From Marifrigoribacter sp047730175 (GTDB lineage Bacteria > Bacteroidota > Bacteroidia > Flavobacteriales > Flavobacteriaceae): a DNA stretch of 64,000 nucleotides. A program made the position numbers and the translations under genes. Shown here one piece after another: positions 1 through 8,640 of this stretch. The first letter of the stretch is position 1; each line of letters begins with the position of its first letter. The DNA lies in NCBI RefSeq assembly GCF_047730175.1, contig NZ_CP159833.1, forward strand, positions 1,984,001-2,048,000, in the 5' to 3' direction. The notes under the pieces are model-generated. The model saw only the letters and a list, made by a program, of their open reading frames with translations, had not been told where the DNA came from and searched no databases.

Positions 1-930
1 AAAGGGGAAGGGTATAAATTAATCACTTCTTCAACAATTAAAAATAAAGCGCTTAGGCTTCTCGAGATGCTTTTAACAACCTTATTTTATTCAAAAAAAA
101 CATCTATTGTCCTCATTGATACTTATAGTACACAGAATTTTTACTATGCTGTTTTAGTGGCTAAAATATGCAGAGTAAAACAGGTGCCTTATATTCCGAT
201 TTTACATGGAGGAAATTTACCTGATCGATTAAAACGAAGCCCAAAATTATCAAATAAACTTTTTAATGGAGCTAAAGTAAATGTTGCTCCTTCCATGTAT
301 TTATATGAATCTTTTACAGAAGCTGGATATGCTAATCTGAAATATATACCAAATACTATAGAAATTAAAAATTATGATTTCTTAGTTCGGAAAGAAGTAA
401 AAGCCAAGCTCCTTTGGGTACGTTCTTTTTCTGAAATTTACAATCCTACATTAGCGATTAAAATTGTGGAATTACTTATTAAAAAGGGAGTCCCTGTAAG
501 CTTATGTATGGTTGGACCAGAAGTAGGAGGCTTATTAGAGGAATGTAAAAGGGAAGTTGAAAAAAAGAACTTACCCATAACATTTACAGGTAAACTAAGT
601 AAAGAAAAATGGATTGATCTTTCAAAACAATATGATATTTTTATTAATACTACAAATTTCGATAATACTCCTGTGAGTGTAATCGAAGGGATGGCTTTAG
701 GCTTACCTGTAATATCTACAAATGTGGGAGGAATTCCATTTTTGATAGAAAACAACGCTACAGGTATTTTGGTAGAACCAAAAGATGAACACCTTTTCGT
801 AGAAAAAATATTACACCTAATAAATCATCCATTAGCATCTGAAAACCTTTCAGTTAATGCAAGAAAACTAGTTGAAACATTCGATTGGCAAAAAGTTAAA
901 ACGAAATGGGATGTTATTTTAAGTGAATAA
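1..930 (+). CDS. Glycosyltransferase family 4 (5' end outside window)
   Basis: This is the C-terminal part of a GT-B sugar transferase, probably adding a sugar to a lipid-linked polysaccharide precursor at the inner membrane. The reading frame is open from base 1, before the first ATG at 67, so the gene starts upstream of the window. The nucleotide-sugar-binding half carries the typical run NTPVSVIEGMALGLPVIS followed by GGIP and TGILV. The first residue of the usual E-x7-E pair is Asp here. It is followed by a damaged copy of its own 3' part and then by a WcaJ-like transferase, so it belongs to an exopolysaccharide locus. The exact sugar cannot be told. Confidence 0.85.
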   Translation, partial: KGEGYKLITSSTIKNKALRLLEMLLTTLFYSKKTSIVLIDTYSTQNFYYAVLVAKICRVKQVPYIPILHGGNLPDRLKRSPKLSNKLFNGAKVNVAPSMYLYESFTEAGYANLKYIPNTIEIKNYDFLVRKEVKAKLLWVRSFSEIYNPTLAIKIVELLIKKGVPVSLCMVGPEVGGLLEECKREVEKKNLPITFTGKLSKEKWIDLSKQYDIFINTTNFDNTPVSVIEGMALGLPVISTNVGGIPFLIENNATGILVEPKDEHLFVEKILHLINHPLASENLSVNARKLVETFDWQKVKTKWDVILSE

Positions 931-960
931 TCCTTATTTTTAAACGGCTAAATCCAACAC

Positions 961-1011
961 ATGACTTAAAAGTCAAATATACATTTTGATATTTATGAAA
1001 GAAAATTCTTA
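961..1011 (+). pseudogene. Fragment of the WcaJ-like gene 5' end
   Basis: This stretch matches the first 17 codons of the gene that starts at 1527. Its third codon is TAA instead of CAA, and it runs directly into glycosyltransferase sequence at 1012. It is the left-hand remnant created by the tandem duplication and cannot make a protein. Confidence 0.8.
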
Positions 1012-1496
1012 CCTACATTAGCGATTAAAATTGTGGAATTACTTATTAAAAAGGGAGTCCTGTAAGTTTATTTATGGTTGGACCAGAAGTAGGAGGCTTA
1101 TTATAAAAATGTAAAAAAAGTGTAGAGGAAAAAAGGTTGCCAATTACATTTACAGGCAAACTAAGTAAATAAAAATGGATTGATCTTTCAAAAGAATATG
1201 ATATTTTTATTAATACTACAAATTTCGATAATACTCCTGTGAGTGTAATCGAAGGGATGGCTTTAGGCTTAACAGTAATATCTACAAATGTGGGAGGAAT
1301 TCCATTTTTGATTGAAAACAACGCTACAGGTATTTTGGTAGAGCCAAAAGAGGAACACCTTTTCGCAGAAAAAATATTGCACCTAATAAATCATCCATTT
1401 GCATCTGAAAACCTTTCAGTTAATGCAAGAAAACTAGTTGAAACATTCGATTGGCAAAAAGTTAAAACGAAATGGGATGTTATTTTAAGTGAATAA
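1012..1496 (+). pseudogene. Truncated, frameshifted glycosyltransferase copy
   Basis: This is a second copy of the last ~485 bases of the glycosyltransferase ending at 930. It lacks the N-terminal half. It has lost a base near 1062 and carries in-frame stops where the parent has GAG and GAA codons (around 1104 and 1170). Only the last 85 codons (from 1239) stay open, and they are almost the same as the parent. No promoter or start is evident, so it is most likely dead. Confidence 0.85.
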
Positions 1497-1526
1497 TCCT
1501 TATTTTTAACTGGCTAAATCCAACAC

Positions 1527-2921
1527 ATGACTCAAAAGTCAAATATACATTTTGATATTTCTGAGAGAAAAGTCTTATTACGCTTTTTTGACATTGTCAG
1601 CGTTTTATCTTTACTTTATTTAGTTGGATTGGTTTTTGATTTCGATTACTTTAAAATTAATGCACAACACTGGGTTTGGTCAATAGTACTCGGTGTTTAT
1701 CTAACAATTTTTGCTACAATTTTTGAGTTGTATAACCTGCAAAAGGCCAGTAAATTTGAAGTAGTTATTCAGAATATAATCTTAACATCATCGGTTACCG
1801 TATTATTCTATTTATTAACGCCTTTCTTTACTCCCGAACTTCCTGAGAATCGTTTACAAATCATTTATTTTTATATTTCAGTAAACCTTTCATTATTTAT
1901 CTGGCGTTATGCTTATATCGTGTTAATATCTGCACCTCGATTTTTTAAACGAGTACTGCTTTTATGTAGTGAAAAAGATATAGATTCTATTGTTGCTTCT
2001 CTAGAAAAATCAGACCCTAATTATAAGGTAATTGGCTTTATTAATACGAGCCAACAAACTTATTCATTTAATTATACTAGTAAGTTATTGAAATTTGGTA
2101 AGAGAGATATTTCAGATGTTATTATTGAACATACTATTTCAGAAATAGTGGTAGCAAGTCCTCAGGCAGAAGGTATTTCAGCCATGCTTTCTAATCAGTT
2201 AATAAATTTACTAGAGAATGGTGTTGTTATAAGAGAATATACTCAGGTGTATGAAGAAATAACGCATCGAGTTCCTGTGCAGCATGTTGATAAGGATTTT
2301 TACAGATATTTTCCATTTAGTAGAAGTAATCAAAATAAACTGTATCTTTTTTTTCATAGAATATTAGGTTTATTTTTTTCAGTGTTAGGCTTAAGTTTTG
2401 GGCTTTTAATATCACCCATTTTAATCATAGGAAACCTATTCGCAAATAAAGGCCCTTTGTTTTATTTCCAAGAAAGAGTTGGTAGAAATGGCAAACTTTT
2501 TAAAATATATAAATTGCGAAGTATGGTGGTTGATGCTGAAAAGGATGGAGCTAAATTTGCTTCTAAAGGAGACAGCCGAGTTACAAAATTTGGACGTTTT
2601 TTAAGAAAGTCTAGATTAGATGAAATTCCACAATTCATAAATGTTATTAAAGGTGAAATGAGTGTGATTGGTCCTCGTCCTGAGCGCCCAGTTTTTGTAA
2701 AACAACTTTCAGAACAGATACCTTTTTTCGAAATTAGGCATATAATTAAGCCAGGAGTTACAGGTTGGGCTCAAGTAAATACAAAGTATGGGGAGTCTCA
2801 AGATGATGCCTTAGAGAAGCTGCAATACGATTTATACTACATAAAACATAGGAGCTTTTTTCTAGATATTAACATTATATTTAAAACCCTGAGTACAATC
2901 ATTTTCTTCAGAGGGCAATAA
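1527..2921 (+). CDS. WcaJ-like undecaprenyl-phosphate sugar phosphotransferase
   Basis: This is a polyprenyl glycosylphosphotransferase that starts a polysaccharide repeat unit by moving a sugar-1-phosphate onto undecaprenyl phosphate. The 464-residue protein has the usual layout: about four hydrophobic segments in the first ~130 residues, a nucleotide-binding-like middle region, another membrane segment near 275-300, then the catalytic bacterial sugar transferase domain. That domain shows FQERVGRNGKLFKIYKLRSM, the K-S-R-L-D-E-I-P-Q motif, IGPRPERP and PGVTGWAQVN. Length and domain order match full-length WcaJ-type enzymes. Substrate (glucose, galactose or other) is not readable from sequence. 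Confidence 0.9.
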   Translation: MTQKSNIHFDISERKVLLRFFDIVSVLSLLYLVGLVFDFDYFKINAQHWVWSIVLGVYLTIFATIFELYNLQKASKFEVVIQNIILTSSVTVLFYLLTPFFTPELPENRLQIIYFYISVNLSLFIWRYAYIVLISAPRFFKRVLLLCSEKDIDSIVASLEKSDPNYKVIGFINTSQQTYSFNYTSKLLKFGKRDISDVIIEHTISEIVVASPQAEGISAMLSNQLINLLENGVVIREYTQVYEEITHRVPVQHVDKDFYRYFPFSRSNQNKLYLFFHRILGLFFSVLGLSFGLLISPILIIGNLFANKGPLFYFQERVGRNGKLFKIYKLRSMVVDAEKDGAKFASKGDSRVTKFGRFLRKSRLDEIPQFINVIKGEMSVIGPRPERPVFVKQLSEQIPFFEIRHIIKPGVTGWAQVNTKYGESQDDALEKLQYDLYYIKHRSFFLDINIIFKTLSTIIFFRGQ

Positions 2922-2931
2922 ATAAAGAGAT

Positions 2932-4116
2932 CTATTTTTTAAATGTAGTAATGATGTAATAATATCGAACTACTAATGCAATTAATAAAGGGATCATTCC
3001 TATTGCAAAACCTTGTACTCCTGTAATCCAGTGTAGGCAAATTAGAAAAATAATCAATACCAAAAAGATTAGATATTTCCGGATCCAAGATTTAGGGTTT
3101 TTCTTAGTAATAGCAATACATAGCAATAAATTAAAAGGAAAAGCCCAAAGCAAATTATAATTATTTGCAGTAGAAGAATGATCGGTTGCTAGCCATAATA
3201 AAAGCAAAAATACACCAATCAATCCTGTCATAAAAAATAGTATAGCATCTAAGTACCTACTTCTTTTTTTATTTTTATAATCTTTAAAAGTGATATAAAG
3301 TATCAGTAGCCCTATTAATCCAAAAATAAATAAAGGCGAAGTGAAAAAGTTAATGTTAGATTTCGCTACTTTATTTTGATATAATACAATGGTGTTTTTC
3401 ACTAAATCTTCAGAAGTGCCACTTCTACTAATGGTAGCATTTTCAGCTCCTTTAAAAATATACTCCGGTAAAAACTGATAATCCATGGGAGGTGCTTTTC
3501 TATTAACAACAGCTCCTATAGCGACATCCATCCCAAAACTACCCCAAGTATTATAGTGTACATTTTTCTGAATTAATTCGCGATACGAATAGTTTTCTGT
3601 AATATGAGAATTATTGTACACTAGATTATCTCCAATAACTTCAGTTAAAACATCCCGAATTTTAGTAGCACAATTATCATAAAAGAAATCGTATAAATAA
3701 TCTCTGTTTTCGGGTTTTGCATTATTCTGAAGAAAATTAAATATGGCTTGCTTTTCTTCCTGTGAAAGTGCTAATTGCTGTTCTTTAACATACCTATTCT
3801 GTCTTTTGTAATAATCGAAAAAAGGTCCAAAACTTCCAGTATCTAATTTATAAAGTAAATTACCTTGAGCAAATTTTGTGTAAAAATTTGGAGTGTTAAA
3901 ATCATATACGCCAAAATTATAAATAAGGTCCAATCCTTTTTCTGAATCTCTTATTCTGAATGCACTATGGCCAAATGAATCGTACAATTGTTTGCCTGGG
4001 CCTATAGTTAAAATACTGACTTCAGTTTTTTCAGAAAGAATAATTTCTTGGGCACTTATATCTATAGGAAATAAGAAGGAAAGTAAAACTAATAAAAGGA
4101 TGTATTTTTTTTTCAT
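2932..4116 (-). CDS. DUF4105 (Lnb N-terminal periplasmic domain) membrane protein
   Basis: A 394-residue protein with an N-terminal signal peptide ending near ISA. It has a periplasmic DUF4105/Lnb-N domain containing the hallmark SFGHSAFRI, YNFGVYDF and NCATKIRD stretches, then about four C-terminal transmembrane helices (from about residue 260). The conserved His and Cys suggest a papain-like or NlpC-like fold, and an enzymatic role is possible but unproven. It starts 5 bases after the PorV-like gene, so the two are probably co-transcribed. The function is unknown in this phylum. Confidence 0.8.
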   Translation of the reverse strand: MKKKYILLLVLLSFLFPIDISAQEIILSEKTEVSILTIGPGKQLYDSFGHSAFRIRDSEKGLDLIYNFGVYDFNTPNFYTKFAQGNLLYKLDTGSFGPFFDYYKRQNRYVKEQQLALSQEEKQAIFNFLQNNAKPENRDYLYDFFYDNCATKIRDVLTEVIGDNLVYNNSHITENYSYRELIQKNVHYNTWGSFGMDVAIGAVVNRKAPPMDYQFLPEYIFKGAENATISRSGTSEDLVKNTIVLYQNKVAKSNINFFTSPLFIFGLIGLLILYITFKDYKNKKRSRYLDAILFFMTGLIGVFLLLLWLATDHSSTANNYNLLWAFPFNLLLCIAITKKNPKSWIRKYLIFLVLIIFLICLHWITGVQGFAIGMIPLLIALVVRYYYIITTFKK

Positions 4117-4121
4117 AGGTA

Positions 4122-5207
4122 TTATCTAAAAATTCCCCAATCAATTTTCACAGAAAATACATTAGAATATAATGCGGCACTTTGATCTCCAATATCGGTA
4201 AGTGCATAATCTACTTGAATTCCTTTGTATTTAAAACCAACTCCAATATTAGGTTGAAAACCTACAGATTCACTGCCATCTAATTGGGTTACATTTTGAA
4301 AGTTACCTACTCCAGCTCTTACAAATACAAGGTCAATGTACCCAAATTCTAATCCTGCTGCAGGTGTCATACTCGTAAAAGAAGTAGAAATGATATCATT
4401 GGTTTCAGTAAAGCGAAAATTAAAATCAACTTCAGCCAACAGCACATAATCATGATGAAATACAAATTTTCTAGCGATTCCTAATTGTAATTTAGGAATG
4501 GTAATCTCAGTGGTTTCTGGTAATTCTTGGTTTTGTCCTTCAACTGCCGCAGATATTTCAGCAAATTTATCTTCATCAATCGCCCAAGAATTAAACGTGG
4601 TTGTAATATCACGCGCCATTAATCCTATATTCCAATCATTTTTCTTGAATTGAATTCCTACGTCAACACCAAATCCCCATGAAGAAGCAAAATCACCAAT
4701 AACTCTACGAATAACTTTTGCATTCACTCCAATATTAAAACCATCTAAGGGTAATTCACGCGCATATGAAAAAGTTAATCCATAATCTGCTGTAGAAAAT
4801 AAACTAATACGGTTATAGTCAATATTCCCTTGGTCGTCTATTAATTGAGTGGTATTTAGAATATCATCGACTCCAAAACGTATAATTGAAAATGCCATAG
4901 CACTTCTATTGTCTAAAGGCATTGCAAAACCAGCATAGTCGTAGGTTGCAATATTTGCAAAGTAGGAGGAATGCATAATAGATATCTGTTTGTCTTCTAA
5001 ACCAACAAGTCCTGCAGGATTCCAATACCCTGAATTAACATCATTAGTAGAGGCGACAACTGCATTACCCAGACCAAAAGCAGCCGCATCGACACCAATA
5101 TTCATAAACTCATTTGAATATTTTCGAACCGTCTGACTTTCTGAAGTGAAAGCCCATACCGCTATAACAATAAATAAAATCTTCTTCAAGCTATTAATTT
5201 TAAGCAA
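4122..5207 (-). CDS. PorV/PorQ family outer-membrane beta-barrel protein
   Basis: A 361-residue exported protein with a signal peptide ending near SQT. The mature start (NIGVDAAAFGLGNAVVASTNDVNSG..WNPAGL) is the signature of the PorV/PorQ (UPF0164-like) family of FadL-like barrels. Members include the type IX secretion shuttle protein PorV and paralogues of less certain role. The protein ends in beta-rich sequence (VDYALTD...VKIDWGIFR), as expected for an outer-membrane barrel. It precedes the DUF4105 gene by 5 bases. Whether this copy serves secretion or another outer-membrane task is open. Confidence 0.8.
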   Translation of the reverse strand: MLKINSLKKILFIVIAVWAFTSESQTVRKYSNEFMNIGVDAAAFGLGNAVVASTNDVNSGYWNPAGLVGLEDKQISIMHSSYFANIATYDYAGFAMPLDNRSAMAFSIIRFGVDDILNTTQLIDDQGNIDYNRISLFSTADYGLTFSYARELPLDGFNIGVNAKVIRRVIGDFASSWGFGVDVGIQFKKNDWNIGLMARDITTTFNSWAIDEDKFAEISAAVEGQNQELPETTEITIPKLQLGIARKFVFHHDYVLLAEVDFNFRFTETNDIISTSFTSMTPAAGLEFGYIDLVFVRAGVGNFQNVTQLDGSESVGFQPNIGVGFKYKGIQVDYALTDIGDQSAALYSNVFSVKIDWGIFR

Positions 5208-5346
5208 ATATCTTACTATTTTACAGATAATTAAACTATAAAATTAAATACATATTGCATGATTATAGTAATAGACGTAAATACTTTTATATTTTTACAT
5301 TATTTAAGGGTAAAATGTTATAATGGGCGAATCAATAAAAGAATAA

Positions 5347-5744
5347 ATGATTATGACAGAAAAAGAGCAATTTATTAAATTGATGAAAAAAAGGACAAAG
5401 AAATTTGCAGTAGATGTAATTTTTTTTTTAATTCATTAAAAAATAGCAAAGCTTCTTCTGTAGTATCATATCAATTAATAAAATCAGTAACTTCAACTGC
5501 AGCAAATTATAGAGCTGCTTGTAGGGCAAGATCTAAAAAAGAATTTTTCAGTAAAATATGTATTGTTGTTGAAGAGGCAGATGAAACTGAATTCTAGCTA
5601 GAAATTATTAGTGACTCTAATCTAACTAAAGAATTAATTGAATTAGAAAGGTTACTTAAAGAATCGTTAGAAATAATAAAAATAATGTCTAAAGCGAAAA
5701 GTTCATTTATAGCTAATTCAATTATTAAAGCATTTAATCAATAA
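5347..5744 (+). pseudogene. Broken four-helix-bundle (23S rRNA intervening-sequence type) protein
   Basis: Translating across one frame change gives a complete small four-helix-bundle protein of the family known from 23S rRNA intervening sequences. It has the typical stretch SVVSYQLIKSVTSTAANYRAACRARSKKEFFSK and the closing LIKESL-like helix. Two lesions break it: a frame change in a ten-T run (5420-5429) and a TAG (5595-5597) where the family has the Trp of FWLE. Possible starts are the in-frame ATGs at 5347 and 5353; the end is the TAA at 5742-5744, just before pssA. It accounts for most of the 539-base gap; 5208-5346 shows nothing recognisable. Confidence 0.75.
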
Positions 5745-5746
5745 CC

Positions 5747-6493
5747 ATGATAAAACAAATACCTAATATAATTACCTCCATGAATCTGCTTTGCGGATGT
5801 GTTGCTGTTTTTTTTGCAGTTTCAGGTGATCTGGTAACCGCTTCCTTTTTTGCCTTTTTGGGTATTTTCTTCGATTTTTTTGATGGGCTTGCGGCACGTT
5901 TATTAAATGCTCATAGCGAAATCGGGCTACAATTTGATTCCTTAGCAGATATGATTACGAGTGGTTTGGTGCCAAGTATAGTCATGGTTCAGCTACTAAG
6001 TCAATCAATTACGGGAGACACTTTACAATTTAATTATGAACATAGCTCTACTATGAATTGGGCAGCGATAAAAATTCAATACCTTCCTTTTATAGGATTA
6101 TTAATTGCCTTGGCTTCTGCATATCGATTGGCAAAATTTAATGTTGACATGAGACAAACCACAAGCTTTATTGGTTTACCTACTCCTGCCAACACTTTAC
6201 TTATTTTGAGTTTACCTTTAATTTTAGCTTTTCAGAATTCTGAATTAATAACAAGTATATTTTTAAATCAATGGTTTTTAATCGGACTTACAATTTTGAG
6301 TAGTGTTTTATTAAATGCTGAAATCCCATTATTTGGTTTAAAATTTAAAACTTGGGATTTTGGCTCTAATAGAATTAGATATATCTTTTTATTGCTTTCA
6401 TTAATAGCAATCATTGTTTTAAAGTTTATTGCAATACCTGTTGTTATTTTATTATATATTTTGCTTTCTTTGTTTCAGAAGAGAGAAGTATAA
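5747..6493 (+). CDS. pssA: CDP-diacylglycerol-serine O-phosphatidyltransferase
   Basis: This membrane enzyme makes phosphatidylserine, the precursor of phosphatidylethanolamine, from CDP-diacylglycerol and serine. The 248-residue, multi-helix protein carries the full CDP-alcohol phosphatidyltransferase motif: D-G-x2-A-R, then G, then D-x3-D (in FFDGLAARLLNAHSEIGLQFDSLADM, about residues 45-70). The opening (IPNIITSMNLLCGC) is typical of the bacterial type II PssA branch. The start ATG lies 2 bases after the broken four-helix-bundle gene. Confidence 0.9.
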   Translation: MIKQIPNIITSMNLLCGCVAVFFAVSGDLVTASFFAFLGIFFDFFDGLAARLLNAHSEIGLQFDSLADMITSGLVPSIVMVQLLSQSITGDTLQFNYEHSSTMNWAAIKIQYLPFIGLLIALASAYRLAKFNVDMRQTTSFIGLPTPANTLLILSLPLILAFQNSELITSIFLNQWFLIGLTILSSVLLNAEIPLFGLKFKTWDFGSNRIRYIFLLLSLIAIIVLKFIAIPVVILLYILLSLFQKREV

Positions 6494-6547
6494 AAAAGTC
6501 TTTTGGGACACGAAACTAGTTGGTTTATATTCTAAAGAGAGCCATTT

Positions 6548-6577
6548 GCGTTATACGTTGTTGTACGTAGTTTTTAT
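6548..6577 (+). repeat. attC-like cassette-end repeat, copy a
   Basis: This AT-rich motif runs GCGTTATACGTTGTTGTACG and on through GTAGTTTTTATT. Nearly the same motif occurs at 36443-36474, and related ones at 7010-7037 and (inverted) 8646-8676. Its position right at the stop of the small minus-strand gene, and its GTTATAC/CAACAACG elements, recall integron attC sites. Recombination activity is inference only. Confidence 0.4.
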
Positions 6578-6648
6578 TTGAACCTTTTCCAGTAATACTT
6601 TCCCTTCCATTTATTCAATCGAACTTTCCAATTAATGGCTTTGTCTTT

Positions 6649-6969
6649 CTAGGCGTTATAGGCGCAAATCCTACATTTCCGAGAATTGATTTCTACTTCA
6701 TATGACGCATAATTTGAAGTCCTTAATTCAACATCCTTTATATCAATAAAGTTTTCTGATGGACAGCGTGGACAATTTTCATTTGTAATACTTTCCACTA
6801 TATTAATCAATGACTCTATTCTTGATTCTGTGATATTCCTTTTCTCCAGTTCGGATTGAATCTTCTTTTGAGATTCAGCCATAAATTCATAACGACGATA
6901 TTTAGAAAAGTATGCAAGTTCTCTATCAGATAAACTATTTAATAATTCTTGTATATTTTCTTTTATCAA
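6649..6969 (-). CDS. Small zinc-ribbon-like hypothetical protein, probably truncated by a TAG
   Basis: A 106-residue protein from a TTG start, helical for about 65 residues, then a Cys-rich tail (CPRC near 66 and CRIC near 100) that looks like a zinc ribbon. The frame stops at TAG (6649-6651). The next 24 codons (KDKAINWKVRLNKWKGKYYW and four more residues) also read like protein and end at TAA (6574-6576), immediately next to repeat copy a. The natural gene was therefore probably 131 codons (6574-6969), now cut short or read through. It sits in a cassette-like setting with flanking attC-like repeats. No function is recognised. Confidence 0.55.
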   Translation of the reverse strand: MIKENIQELLNSLSDRELAYFSKYRRYEFMAESQKKIQSELEKRNITESRIESLINIVESITNENCPRCPSENFIDIKDVELRTSNYASYEVEINSRKCRICAYNA

Positions 6970-6978
6970 GATTACTTA

Positions 6979-7037
6979 TAACGGTTAGTATATTAGCCAT
7001 TTTAGTGGCTTATATACATTGTTGTTGCACGTTTTTT
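6979..7037. repeat. attC-like cassette-junction repeat with hairpin, copy b
   Basis: This spacer between two minus-strand genes contains an inverted repeat (6988-6999 and 7006-7017, 11 of 12 pairs, 6-base loop). It ends in ATTGTTGTTGCACGTTTTTT, related to copy a at 6548-6577. On the minus strand it follows the esterase stop codon directly, just as copy a follows the stop of the small gene. That placement and the folded shape are what attC-type sites would show. Confidence 0.4.
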
Positions 7038-8604
7038 ATTCTTTTATAATTTTTAGTACATCCTTGTTATTCTCACTAGTGATTTCAATGAAATAAACAC
7101 CACTTGCTCCTTCAAGAAAAAATTCAATTCGATTAGAAACAGCGAATTCATTCTGAAATACTTTTTTTCCAATTGAGTTTCTTACGACCACATTTATTTT
7201 GGAATAAACCTCTCCTAGATCAATTCTGAGGTTGCCTTTAGTTGGATTGGGATATAAGTTAACCCAATTGTCCTTATCGGTTACAGTGTCACCGGACGAG
7301 AGATCAGTGCAAAAGGCCATATCGTTGATCGCGAGTATCATCTCATCACCTATCGATTTTCCAATATTTAAGAATGTTAAAGCATTGTTGTTGTAGTGGT
7401 ATATCGCATCGTCTGGTGATTCAGAAAAGGCCATATATAAAGGTTTGGTATCGACAAATCCCACGGTTCCTCCATAAATTATGTCGTCACAACCCACATT
7501 CTCTTGGGCTACAGAGATTATTTCTTGCATGTCTTGTGTCCAGCCCGAATGGGTTTCATACCCACCTTGTCCTGAACTTGCAATAATAAAGGGAAGGTTT
7601 GGGACATCCAAATCATTTCGTACGTCAGTGACTAAGTGGTTCAAGTTGCTTTCGTATTCGTTCAAGAAATCTTCAGAAGCACCATCATTCCATCCTTGGA
7701 ACCAGGCGAATCCAGCAATTTCAAACTCACTTATTTCTAGGTCGGGAAACTCTGTAATGATGTTCGCTGTTACATACTCCACTATCTCAATCATTTCATG
7801 GTAGTAGGCTCCCGTTGTTCCGCCTGCTGACGGTGGTCGGAAATCCTCGGCTAAACTCAAGCCACCCCAGGCTGTCTTGATTATCAGGACCGGATCTTGG
7901 TAATATTGGTCCATCTGATATGCGAACATCAATTCAGGTCCGATCAAATTAGGATTAGCCCCTTGCCCAATTGAGACATTGTCTCGAATGATGTCCCCAT
8001 CCCCATTTTCGAAGTATAGAAATGCATTGTCCAAGACATTCCAGTCTCCATCTATTCCAAGCATGGACCACTGATCATCCGCATCGTTTTCTATGACATC
8101 TAAAAGTGTGTTAAGGGAGGGATAACTTTCGTTTTGTCCTGTCATTGTTGCTACAACATCTCCGAATGGATTTGTTACTGTCCATGAAATCTCAGCTCCA
8201 TATGCCCCAGCACTATTTACAACAATGTTACAAGGAACTTCGTCATCAAGAGTTACTATAGCGGTACCTTCAAAACCTTCAGATAATGTTTCTGTTGCTA
8301 CAACAACTCCGTCTTGCACAAAATCATATATCCAACCGTTCCATCCATCTCCGTAGCTATCATACATATTAAATGTGAAGTCACAATTTTCACCAATATC
8401 AGGACATGATGGTGTAAATGTTGCCATAATAACTCCAATAGCACCGTTTGAACCATCGTAAATCTTACCTTGCCCTTGCATGTTGGACTGGCCCGCTAAC
8501 ACGAAAACCTGGACTTTTTGCTGAGCGGACACATTGTTTGAGAAGAAACTGAAAAGCGCGAGCGCCACAATAATTACATTTTTACTTATGAATGGTTTTG
8601 TCAT
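7036..8604 (-). CDS. Secreted SASA-type (sialate O-acetylesterase/CE6-like) esterase with T9SS sorting domain
   Basis: A 522-residue secreted carbohydrate esterase, counted from the internal ATG at 8604 that begins a clear signal peptide ending ANNVSA-like (SNNVSAQ). The SGNH-type block GQSNM is at 38-42. The remaining SASA motifs (IGPELMFAYQ, LIIKTAWGGLSLAEDFRP, IAGFAWFQGWND) come only after about residue 170. Between them lies a ~100-residue insert rich in Asp/Gly (CDFTFNMYDSYGDGWNGW). The last ~75 residues (LYPNPTKG...GVYFIEI..KIIKE) are a type A T9SS sorting domain, so it should be exported through the outer membrane. Its base composition looks less AT-rich than its neighbours, and attC-like repeats flank it, which suggests acquisition. 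Confidence 0.8.
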   Translation of the reverse strand: MTKPFISKNVIIVALALFSFFSNNVSAQQKVQVFVLAGQSNMQGQGKIYDGSNGAIGVIMATFTPSCPDIGENCDFTFNMYDSYGDGWNGWIYDFVQDGVVVATETLSEGFEGTAIVTLDDEVPCNIVVNSAGAYGAEISWTVTNPFGDVVATMTGQNESYPSLNTLLDVIENDADDQWSMLGIDGDWNVLDNAFLYFENGDGDIIRDNVSIGQGANPNLIGPELMFAYQMDQYYQDPVLIIKTAWGGLSLAEDFRPPSAGGTTGAYYHEMIEIVEYVTANIITEFPDLEISEFEIAGFAWFQGWNDGASEDFLNEYESNLNHLVTDVRNDLDVPNLPFIIASSGQGGYETHSGWTQDMQEIISVAQENVGCDDIIYGGTVGFVDTKPLYMAFSESPDDAIYHYNNNALTFLNIGKSIGDEMILAINDMAFCTDLSSGDTVTDKDNWVNLYPNPTKGNLRIDLGEVYSKINVVVRNSIGKKVFQNEFAVSNRIEFFLEGASGVYFIEITSENNKDVLKIIKE

Positions 8605-8640
8605 AATAGTTGGTTTTTGTCTATTGGTGATATAGAGAGA

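Larger units (their letters stand above)
445..1578 (+). repeat. Tandem duplication spanning the glycosyltransferase/WcaJ junction
   Basis: A unit of about 566 bases occurs twice head to tail (about 445-1011 and 1012-1578). Each unit holds the last ~485 bases of the glycosyltransferase gene, the short spacer, and the first ~51 bases of the next gene. The intact glycosyltransferase uses copy 1 and the intact WcaJ-like gene uses copy 2. Everything between them is redundant and is decaying through a lost base near 1062, new stops and scattered substitutions. The offset is 567 bases at the left edge and 566 at the two stop codons (930 and 1496), which reflects the lost base. Confidence 0.9.

Noticed and set aside
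438..755. Minus-strand frame inside the glycosyltransferase gene, with a twin at 1046-1321
   Set aside because: Both are antisense shadows of the duplicated glycosyltransferase sequence; the twin exists only because the region is duplicated.
7374..7804. Plus-strand frames inside the esterase gene
   Set aside because: Antisense to a gene with clear motifs; no independent coding support.
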